Assembly: GCF_032854445.1 (NCBI RefSeq)
Contig: NC_088300.1
Location: 48,479,682-48,543,681, forward strand
Direction of reading: 5' to 3'
DNA: 64,000 nt
Source: Liolophura sinensis
Taxonomy: Eukaryota; Mollusca; Polyplacophora; Chitonida; Chitonidae
Both the position numbers and the translations under genes were made by a program. Below, in pieces: positions 24,125 through 64,000 of the stretch. Under the pieces are notes generated by a model. The model saw only the letters and a program-made list of their open reading frames with translations, did no database searches and had not been told where the DNA came from. Each line of letters begins with the position of its first letter. Position 1 is the stretch's first letter.

Positions 24125-24302
24125 AGATTAACAGACGTAAAGGATATAACAGACGTAAAGGACAGAACAGATGTAACAGACGTAAAGGACAGAACAGATG
24201 TAACAGACGTAAAGGACAGAACAGATGTAACAGACGTAAAGGACAGAACAGATGTAAAGGACACAACAAATGTAAAGGACAGAACAGATGTAAAGGACAG
24301 TA
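24125..24302. repeat. 27-bp minisatellite
   Basis: The unit aacagacgtaaaggacagaa plus cagatgt is repeated, first in 27-bp and then in shorter 18-bp versions, all built from 9-bp modules. Because the period is a multiple of three, the array is open in several frames. It lies inside the probable STK32 3' UTR. Confidence 0.92.
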
Positions 24303-26560
24303 AAAAATGATGGAAACTTTAAACACGTGTAGTAATGACACCTACTGAAACGCAATGATCAGAAACCAAAGAAGCTAAATGCATACTATCAACTTGTATT
24401 ATAAATGTAGAACAAACGCCATGAAGCCTTAGAAATCTTACATGGATCATTTGTGGGTGACTACATATGTATATGTAAAATTTCACGTCCCTTGTTAAAA
24501 TACTACATAAGATACATTACAAGTAATTCCTTCAGATGAAATATTTAGTTAAGAAACTATGCAATGCTGTCACTGCCAACCAAGAAGCAAAAATAAGACA
24601 AGATAAACATTTCACATCTTGTAAATGACTTTGTGTAAATTAATATAGATCATGCCACATTAAGACAATACAGAAAGAAGCACCTCAAACTAGCACTTTA
24701 TGGAATAATGAACAAGTAAGTTCTTTGCGAAGAACAGGTTTAAAAATTTCCATTTCAGCACTATTATAAAATCTAGACACTGGACCCTAGAGTATAAAAT
24801 GGCAATCCACATTCACATGATACATGGATATTTTGCAAGTCAATACAAACTTTGGTGACAACTAGATTGCACATTAACTGACTCCATGATGGTCTATATA
24901 TACCAACTGTTTATGCCACTGTCATAACTCTATAAGGGTGAGGTATTATTTACAAAAGAAACCTAAAAAAAAATCAGTCTAGAATAAAACCCCCAAAATA
25001 AAACGCACAAGTCCTCATTAAAGGCATGTTGAGTATTCACACCAAATAAAAAAGGTTTGGGTAATCCACATCAAAGTACTTAAAATGTACATCACAGAAA
25101 AAGATAAATGACTGTCACATTGTGCAATATACATGCATAAATATAATACCATCCAAGGAGCGCGGAAAACATTGCATGTGCCAATAAAATATGCCATTGA
25201 GTGGGAAAATGTCTTCAAGTTTCAGGCTTTAAACCAATTCTTAGATCATGTACTGCACATTTCTGAAATTAAATCTGGCTCTAATAATGGTTGCTGTTGG
25301 AAATCTGTAATGCCTACTGAATATACTAAATGTCTGTCACAATACATGAAGGAAGTCCATGTAGCAATCTCTTTGTACATGTAATAAAAACATAAAGCAT
25401 CATAAACATCATAAAGCATTTGCTTAAGAAAATCAAAGCTTTCCAGAAATCATCCGGAACTTAGTAAATAACTTCATGATGGTGTACAGATGTAAATACC
25501 CTTTGGTTCATTTATGGAAAGATTCTGTGACAGAAGTTTTCACAATTTCTTACATGAGAACCAGTTAACATCACAAACAGGTCAAGGGTTTAAGGCAACA
25601 TTGAAAACAGACAAACCAGTCCCAGGCTCTTCTCAAGAGTATTTGAAATGTTTGGCTCCTAAATCTGATCACAAAATCTGAAGAAAACCCATATGTGGAC
25701 AGTAAATGCTAAAACTAGAATACTAGTGATAAAAGGGAGAATGAGTTTTGTGCCATGTGTTTTTTTTTTTAGTTTCAAGTGTCGAGGCACAAAAAGCATC
25801 AGTACATAGTTAATACAATAGCTGTTTCGTTCATAGCAAGATTAAAAACAAACAGTTCTTTAACAAGTTATCGCTCAGACATAAATGTCAGGCTCTTTTT
25901 TTTCTTTCACTCACAGCCTTCTCGAAAATTATGTAAGAATTGACAGTTCAGTGATAAAACTTCACAGACAGTAAAAAAGAAATATCAGTCCAGATGGAGT
26001 ATGTGGATGAACTGAATTCATGTCTATTTCATCTTATTTATGGTAGTAGTATAACATAAACCCATCATAGGTTTAAAAAAAATGTATAGACTTTGAAGAG
26101 TATGCCATATACATCATATTAAACAAACACAGGAAACTCAGTACTGTTTTAAATTATTGTCCTGAATTAATCCAATAAAAAAAAAAAAACGTTTCTGAGA
26201 AAACGATTTCCCTTAATAACAATCATAACAAAGGTGCAAACTGATACAAAGGCAAAATATTGCAAATAACTTCATAGCTTCCTGACTTTCACCTTAGCAA
26301 AGAAAAAAAAATCAAAAAGAAAAAAACAAACAGAACAAAACAAATAGAATGCCATGGCATTTTAGCACATGTGAACTTAATATAAGTTTTAGTATTTCAG
26401 TAGTTAGAGACAAAATATTGCAGCGAAATATGGCATACAGTATGTATATACACATACACCTCCTTGTACACATAAACAAATTTGAGTATACTGAGGAAAC
26501 CTCCTTTAAAATAGATATGTACAAGTGTCGAAGTGAGCAAGCTGAATCGCCACGAGTAGG

Positions 26561-57163
<30,603 letters not shown>

Positions 57164-58359
57164 TCAATATTCAAATACACTGACATAAGGTACAAGTACA
57201 AGCATGGTAAGGTTTAAACAAGAAGCACTTTGATCTGCAACACGCAAGTTACAGGTATATTTATGGATATTAAGAATCTATAAGCTTTATAATATAGAAC
57301 TGACATGTACAAGATGAAGATTCAGGGCACTTTAATAATGACCAGTTCGAAAAAAAAAAAAAACTGCCACAGGAGAATATGTTTGGTCATCACTTTCTCA
57401 TTAAACACCAATCTGGAAAATATTATTTAAATCATATGTGCCAAGTAATCGGAATCAGTATAACATATGCTGTTCTGATAGACCATCTTGTTCTGTAAGT
57501 ACACATGTATTTACTGTGATGAAAGGTCTAAAAAATGATCATATAGATCGAGATGTACATCAAACTGGTAAATGAAGTCGGCAGGCAGCAAGCTCACTAC
57601 AAGCTTCTTTTGTTTACTGAATGTCACAATTTCTCATTTCCAATCTCACCTAAAAAAGTTATTCTTGACACAGTTGGATACCCGAAAAATCAACAGTACT
57701 CTGATTGAAGAGCCCTGGCATCCAAGATGGAACTTTTGTTTGCGCAGAAAGGGCAGCTTAAAATGAATCTGTCATTTTGGGTATTTGCAGACCAGTGACT
57801 TTCCCCGTCGTACGCTAATCTTCATTTCACTCCATTACCCATACTACAGACTTCTGTGGCCAATGACAAGCAGGCCAGCAAAACCCAACAGTCAGCCATT
57901 ATGCCCCAGAACGATATCGGACAGACGGTAGTAATAAAATGATTTAGTGCAGAAAAAGAGGAAAAATAATTTTCTAATATCCACAGGACCCATCTTTTAT
58001 GTTTATACAAATCTAAAGCATTCTTGGCTTTCTCCAGTTTCACAATCCTTGGCAATAATCCTGACATTAATTTGGACCCTGGTGGAATGTGTCTATCTCA
58101 ATGTGCCACAAGGACTGATAACGGCTGCAGGTCACTGGGAATTTTCAACAGGCCAAACTAACACAACATGACACGTTTTTCTCAAGCGTGCATGTGTGAT
58201 ATATCGTATTAGCTGAGTGTCCAGTCATTAATGTATTGCGGACACATTAAATCAGACAACTGTTCAACTGCATGCTCAAAACACATGCATAGTCAATGAT
58301 TGGTTGAAACTGTGTTTATTTTCTATAAAGTTGACCAACTGTGAAAATTATTTTCAGTT

Positions 58360-58575
58360 ACCCTAATTCCTCGACCTTTCTGCATATGAAAATCAACTTT
58401 CAGTGCGATTTAGGCATCTTTTCAATTTGTAATTGGTGACAACTACATTAGTTGGGTTGAACAGATTCTGGGTTCACAAAAAGTAGCATCTTATCAGTCA
58501 ATACAGAATAATGCCCTCACAATATGTCTGAATGAACATCTTGCAAAACATTTGAAAAGCTCAAGGAACTATTGT
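58360..58575 (+). repeat. Dispersed repeat family A copy
   Basis: Begins accctaattcctcgacctt and contains tgcatatgaaaatcaacttt and actacattagttgggttgaa. It is longer in the middle than the copy at 41936. Confidence 0.72.
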
Positions 58576-59536
58576 AGATAATTATTATTGTAGATGCTTA
58601 TTTACACCTAAGGAAACTATGAAGCCATTTGTTGACAGGACAAATGTGTTCAGACCATGGCTGCTAATTATTCATCAAGTAAACCCTGATGGTGTAATAC
58701 AGTTTTGTTTCAAACCACAGACATCGCAAAGTACCTTTTTATGTACAGTACATGAATGTTGTCCTGATATGCCAATATTTATATAAGCTCTACTGTAATT
58801 GTGTGAATACACACATATTACTATGCAATATTGATAAGGCTTACAGGAACTCCCTGAATTATACATGTAATCTACACAACATGAACACTGTCATGAACAT
58901 AACCCTGACAAAGATGTGATGCGGATCTTGAGAGGGTCTTATTTTAGCACAAAATTACCTTTCTTCCATGACCTAGCAACTATATAAATGCTCTAACAGT
59001 TGAAAGCACTTTCACCTTTATGGTATATGTAGGTAACTACAGCCTGAGAACATGAATGGGAACTCCTAGGGGGAGCATAGGCACACTTTAGGGATCAATA
59101 TAAGTGTTGTGATCCACACAAGAGACCCCCTTCACCCACATGGCCCCTAATCCCTCTTGGTTCTTCTTACGGCATTCTTCAGGAATCAGGTCATTGCTGA
59201 TGAGAATTAGGTCACTACAATGGATTCCAGAAAGATGTCCAATATTTCTCTTTATCTACTAACCGCCAATGTCTCTATGGAAGTGGCAGGGTAAATCTTG
59301 TGGTGAAATGTATGAAGTGGAGTGATATTTTGTGGGATAAACTCAATCGTGCATCCTCTGCCTAATGCTTAGCCCTGTGTCCTTCCCTCTTCACCATGTT
59401 AGTCTGTTCTTTAGGACTCTTTAGGACAGCTTTTATTTGTTAAATACAATTCTCTGTTGGTTTATTTAATAATTTATTTTCATATTTATATATCTCATTG
59501 TTAATTAGCTTTAGTAATATTAGTTTACAATATAAA

Positions 59537-59765
59537 CATCCGAATTTCTTAATCTTTCTGCATATGAAAGAGCAACTTTTGTTGCAATTTATGTATATTT
59601 TTAATCAAAAATAGAGAAAATTGGAATGACAAATATCTTGGTTGGATTGGGCAGTTTCAATCAAGAAGTATGATTTTACCTGTGAACACAGAGCAATGAC
59701 TTCAGAATATGCTTGAATAAACACCTTTCAAACATGCGAAAGGGTTGGAAAAATTCCAGTATATG
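59537..59765 (+). repeat. Dispersed repeat family A copy
   Basis: Contains tttctgcatatgaaagagca, cttggttggattgggcagtt and atatgcttgaataaacacct. It is diverged at its start. Confidence 0.72.
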
Positions 59766-61179
59766 TTGCTTTCACTGTTAGAGAAAACCTGAAAAGGTAG
59801 GTGGGGTGGGGGTGGGGGTAACAAAACCACCAACATTTGGAAAGTTACTCTGTTGGTTAATGACACACTGTACAATACACATGTATTGCATTAAATCATC
59901 TGCCCTCTTGTATACAGTACTTCGCGCATGCTTTCATAAAAAGCCAGGTTTTGACCACAATTAAGATGGTCAAACACTTCAAAGGTGACATTTAACGTAA
60001 CAAGGCACATTTCAAATGTAAATGTAGCACATACTTCAGTGTCTCAGTATAAGGTTAAGATCATAATTAACTGGTTTGTTATGCCAAGGTTAATGGGGTC
60101 CATAGATCATTCTTATCCTTTTAAAAACTGATACTGATTACAAAATTCTATCTTAGGAAATGGCTAATAGGTGCCTGATCAAGGCACTATAACTTTTAGA
60201 TATTCAGTTTTATATAAATAGCAGGAAACAAAGTGCAAAATAGGTATAGAATTCATCAATACTTATACTCTACATAGTGCACTTACTGGCCGAGATTTCT
60301 AACAAATTCTCCTGCGAAGACAAAACTAGTTCTTGACCAATGAGTTTGAATCCAGCTCCTGCTTTGCTGAATGATTTCACTTTAATAACGAGGTTTGCTT
60401 GGAACCTGGAAAGGTAAAATGGAGTACTCTACTCATTACTGTTCAACATTGTGCAGTATATAAAGGCAGAGTGAAAAAACAAAAATATTCTTCACATAAG
60501 GGTAAACTCCCATTAAGTGCCTATCTGACAACAGAACAATTGATCCGGCCTTTACAATATGAATCTACACTAGCATTTCATCCCTCTTGCGAAGAGCACA
60601 TGTGCGCTCTACAGAAACTGTCAAACATTCAAGACAAGCCTTCAGACAACAGGCAATCTCCTAGTGAAGATGTTCTCCTATAAAAACAAAAACAATGAAG
60701 CATTCATACATGTAGCTCAGGATGTTTGCTGAGCCCACGCACAAGACGGCCGAGGGAGAATTACAGGGGGTGGATGGAAATGTCTATGTGTGGTATGACT
60801 AGTTCATCAACCTTGTCTCAAGAAGCAACTGAAATGCCAAGATTATCTTACATGCCAAGATTATCTTACATGTACATGTAACTGCAATTTCCAAGCAAAT
60901 GTTTTATGAAAAACAGCAATTTAGGCTCTGATTATGACCATGGTTTTGAGAAAATTGGCTCCGTTTTTTTTAATATACAGTTCCTGGTTTGCAAGCCAGC
61001 CAAAAGAACCAGCTACAACACTGAAATGTATAACCATTTGCCAGATGATTGACACATGAATATATGTGTAAAACAATCCATGTCAATCAAATATTAATGT
61101 AAAAATCAGAAAACTTGTAAATTCAATATACTGAAGATTGTAGAAGAAAATGTATGTTCTAAAAACATAAAGACATTAT

Positions 61180-61330
61180 CAGTGAGTGTGAGCGAGTGCA
61201 TGGCGTTTAACATCGTGCTTTACAATTTTTCAGTCATATGATGACAAAGTAGTCCCTATAGTCCATGGGCCAGACATGATATTGGTATCACCTGAGGTTG
61301 CCAAACCTAATTGGTACTAACATTTTTATA
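61180..61330 (-). mobile_element. SINE tail fragment (family 2/3 type)
   Basis: The stretch gagcgagtgcatggcgttta, then acaatttttcagtcatatga, resembles the 3' tail shared by families 2 and 3. The head is absent. Confidence 0.5.
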
Positions 61331-62354
61331 GGGTCAGAAGAAGTCAGTTAAGACATGATAGCCTTTCTGCAGTGAAAAATCACCTTATAAGGCATTGTGC
61401 AAATTACAAAAAGCAAAAGAAAAGTCATTATGTCATTGACTCTTAGTTAATAATATAATAAGACCAATTTAAAAGGATTGTTTGTATGGATTATGAAGCA
61501 AAAAAAATTTAGCAGTCCACATTTGGTCTATGTTTCATGTATGCGATTAGCTGAATATTCAGTTGACCTTCATTCAGTTGACATTAACATGTAAGATTTG
61601 CAAGGTTTTCAGCTGGGTTGATAACAGTTTATCAACAGTTGATATGCACAGCTGTGTACTTTTTATATGTACACTCATTATTACAGTGAGTTAAGGCAGA
61701 TTAGCTCAGGCAATTTAACTTTTGTGTCATTTCCTTACCTGTGATGTTCAAGTCTGAAAACTACAATGTCAGAGCAAACTTTTGATCAGATTTCTGACTT
61801 TCCAAGAAAATTGGATGTCAGACAAAATGCTTTTTTGTCCCTAAATTTTTACAACCAATCAAATTACCTTAAAACACTGGATACTTGACTGGCCTTTTCT
61901 GACCATATGGTGAAGACTGACGTCACATAAGGTTTTTGCCACTTGATAAATGCAGTTGTCTAAACTACTACATTTATATTAACATGCACAGATCTACATG
62001 TATATGGTCATAAATGCACTGCCCGAATAGACCCTACAGCAAATTATTTCTTAATGGATATGTCATTCATTGATGAAGACACAACTATGCAAATGGGGCA
62101 GCCAGGCATCATTCATTGTTTTGATGATGACTCTTAATCCTTGATATTGCAAGAAGATCAGGTTTGTGGAGCATTTTACAAATGAGCAGTGGACACCACG
62201 CCACATGACAACGTGGACAAATTTAAAAAATGTAACATTACTGCTAGTTCATGGTGAGCATTTTCACCATGATAAAGACTTGAATGAACTACCCAAAGGT
62301 TCTTGTGATTAACCTGTAACTACATGTATAACTTGCAGATGTTCTAGGCATACA

Positions 62355-62660
62355 CCAACTACTTCCAGAGTGAGTGAGTGAGTGAGTAAGTGCTTGGGGT
62401 TTAGCAACTACTTCCAGAGTGATTGAGTGAGTGCTTGGGGTTTAACAACTACTTCCAGAGTGAGTGAGTGAGTGCTTGGGGTTTAACAACTACTTCCAGA
62501 GTGATTGAGTGAGTGCTTGGGGTTTAACAACTACTTCCAGAGTGAGTGAGTGAGTGCTTGGGGTTTAACAACTACTTCCAGAGTGATTGAGTGAGTGCTT
62601 GGGGTTTAACAACTACTTCCAGAGTAATTGAGTGAGTGCTTGGGGTTTAACAAGTACTTC
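62355..62660. repeat. 41-bp tandem array built from a SINE-tail-like unit
   Basis: Seven to eight units of caactacttccagagtgatt followed by gagtgagtgcttggggtttaa. Units alternate between gagtgagtgagt and gattgagtgagt versions, suggesting an 82-bp higher-order unit. The gtgagtgcttggggtttaa part matches the 3' tail of the family 2/3 SINEs. Confidence 0.92.
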
Positions 62661-63639
62661 CTGAGTCTTCCACCCAAAACGTTGTTTGATAAATCACAAG
62701 ATATTCGCTCTTTAGAGAGGAAATTGTGCGCATTCTCTCACCCAGCAGTAAAGCAGACAAAGATGTTTCAAAGACTATCATGATAATGCAAATGCAGACG
62801 CAGATGTTCTCTAATAGACAAAAACAAATAAGCCTCCTGAATCCAGTTCAGTTTGCTTAGCTTGGTACAAATGGCAGCAGACTTAAAACAGTAATCCAAA
62901 AACTTGACCAGAGAATCTTTGCTCTACACAAGATAGATCTTGATGCTGTCGTGCATTAGAAGCTTTAGATTGTACACAAACAGGAGTTTTCCTCTAGAAT
63001 TAGCGGTGTTAATCCATAATCATTCATTTATTCCTCAATAAGTAGTGCAGGGGAGGAACAAAAACAGACTGTAGGAGTTACAGTGAAAAACTCTTCCTAT
63101 AGGGAATGTTCTCCTTCTAAATCAAGAAGTGCCATTTGGAATTTACCACTTTTGTTTTCAGACCTGAAGTCAACAGTTAACTGTTGACACAACCATGGCA
63201 GAATGCCCTAAAATGTTAAAAAACAAACTTTATGTCTTCTGTCATTTTCTAGCTGCAAAGAATATTGCTGATGTAGTCCTTCTCACCCCTGCAGCTCACC
63301 CCTCTCCCAACCGAGAGAGAGCTAAAATGTCATCTTTCATCAACAAATCTGCCATTATGTTTGAGACGATTAGCTTGAATTAGTTAAGGAAGTAATCCTA
63401 AAGGTAAACACTCTGTTCGTAAGTCGAATGGGGGTTCAAACAGCACTGTTATTGTAGGACTGTTGGCAATATACTATATGAGTTAGCACATTGAACAATA
63501 AATATGTTGCTACCCATCTGTGAGGCCTATTATATCAAAACATGAACTAAAGACATGTACCAACTTAAAAACAGCAAGTTGATTCTGGGTGGTACCAATA
63601 TGTGAAATTTTGGATCATGGCCCATGAATGCATGTAATG

Positions 63640-63850
63640 TGCCTCCTTGTTGTGTGGATGGATTTCCACCCCTCTTTTATCTAGTGCTGCTTCACTGAGA
63701 CGACTTACCAAAGGCAAATAAACTGCCCCGCCCAAGACATTATACTGATACGAGGGTCAACCTGTCATTGCACTATCCCCTTAATGCTGAAGTCATAGGT
63801 TTTACCTGACCCAGGGTTGACCCTAGATCTACAACCCTCCAATCGGACTA
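63640..63850 (-). mobile_element. tRNA-derived SINE, family 2
   Basis: The minus-strand copy matches the one at 35303: ggatttccacccctctttta, ctagtgctgcttcactgaga, actatccccttaatgctgaa, and a diverged tRNA-like head near 63820-63850 (gggttgaccctagatctac). Confidence 0.8.
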
Positions 63851-64000
63851 AAGGCATTATGCTCATCAGTTTAAAATGCATGAAATTAAATATTTTGACA
63901 AAAATACTTTATTTCCATTCATGTTTATGAAGTGCTGTTATCCAAGTTCCATTTGACACTATTCTATCAAAGTGGAACAGACATGCACGAGCATATATGT

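Larger units (their letters stand above)
23805..26560 (-). other. Probable 3' untranslated region of the STK32 gene
   Basis: The stretch follows the STK32 stop codon on the minus strand. It is AT-rich, contains no SINE, and ends at overlapping AATAAA signals on the minus strand (tttatttatt at 23805-23814). It includes a 27-bp minisatellite. A 2.7-kb 3' UTR is plausible, but an earlier polyadenylation site cannot be excluded. Confidence 0.35.

Noticed and set aside
24125-24302. CRISPR-like array
   Set aside because: The units are contiguous minisatellite repeats without unique spacers, in a eukaryotic genome.
60399-60683. 94-codon plus-strand open frame
   Set aside because: Mixed composition but no recognisable domain, no splice context, and it lies in an STK32 intron; likely chance.

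Overview
The window is AT-rich animal nuclear DNA. It has spliced genes with GT-AG introns of up to about 17 kb, many microsatellites, and at least ten copies or fragments of a tRNA-derived SINE ending in AATAAATAAATA. The repeat style (tRNA-headed SINEs, and a second group with TTAACCCC/CTCACTCA-type tails) and the gene content suggest a lophotrochozoan, most likely a mollusc. That is an inference from repeat style; no species marker is present.

Two genes can be supported, both on the minus strand and both incomplete. (1) An RGS12/loco-type regulator of G-protein signalling occupies the left end. A large exon (1714-4106) carries a PDZ domain and a PTB/PID domain. A newly proposed upstream exon (12054-12276) would join it in frame and add about 76 residues. 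The RGS, Ras-binding and GoLoco exons expected for the family must lie left of position 1. (2) An STK32 (YANK) serine/threonine kinase spans 26561 to beyond 57085. I reconstructed nine exons with matching splice phases, giving 392 residues from just after the glycine-rich loop to the stop codon. The N-terminal exon or exons with the start and glycine loop were not found and probably lie right of the window.

Layout: 1-1713 RGS12-like intron; 1714-4106 PDZ/PTB exon; 4107-12053 intron with a possible internal promoter near 5040-5125, nested SINEs and a 250-bp inverted repeat; 12054-12276 first coding exon; about 12.3-23.8 kb intergenic or upstream DNA with SINEs, a SINE-interrupted MITE, a fold-back repeat and minisatellites; about 23.8-26.56 kb probable STK32 3' UTR with a 27-bp minisatellite; 26.56-57.1 kb STK32 exons and introns; 57.1-64.0 kb the first STK32 intron in view, ending in a 41-bp SINE-tail array and another SINE.

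Functionally, one gene is a scaffold/GAP-type modulator of heterotrimeric G-protein signalling and the other an orphan AGC-like kinase. Nothing shows co-regulation beyond their head-to-tail order. I see no operon, CRISPR array, intact transposase or reverse transcriptase, viral gene or RNA gene. The most novel material is structural: two unnamed dispersed repeat families inside the STK32 introns, nested transposon insertions with exact target-site duplications, large imperfect inverted repeats, and a duplicated in-frame splice acceptor in the kinase gene.
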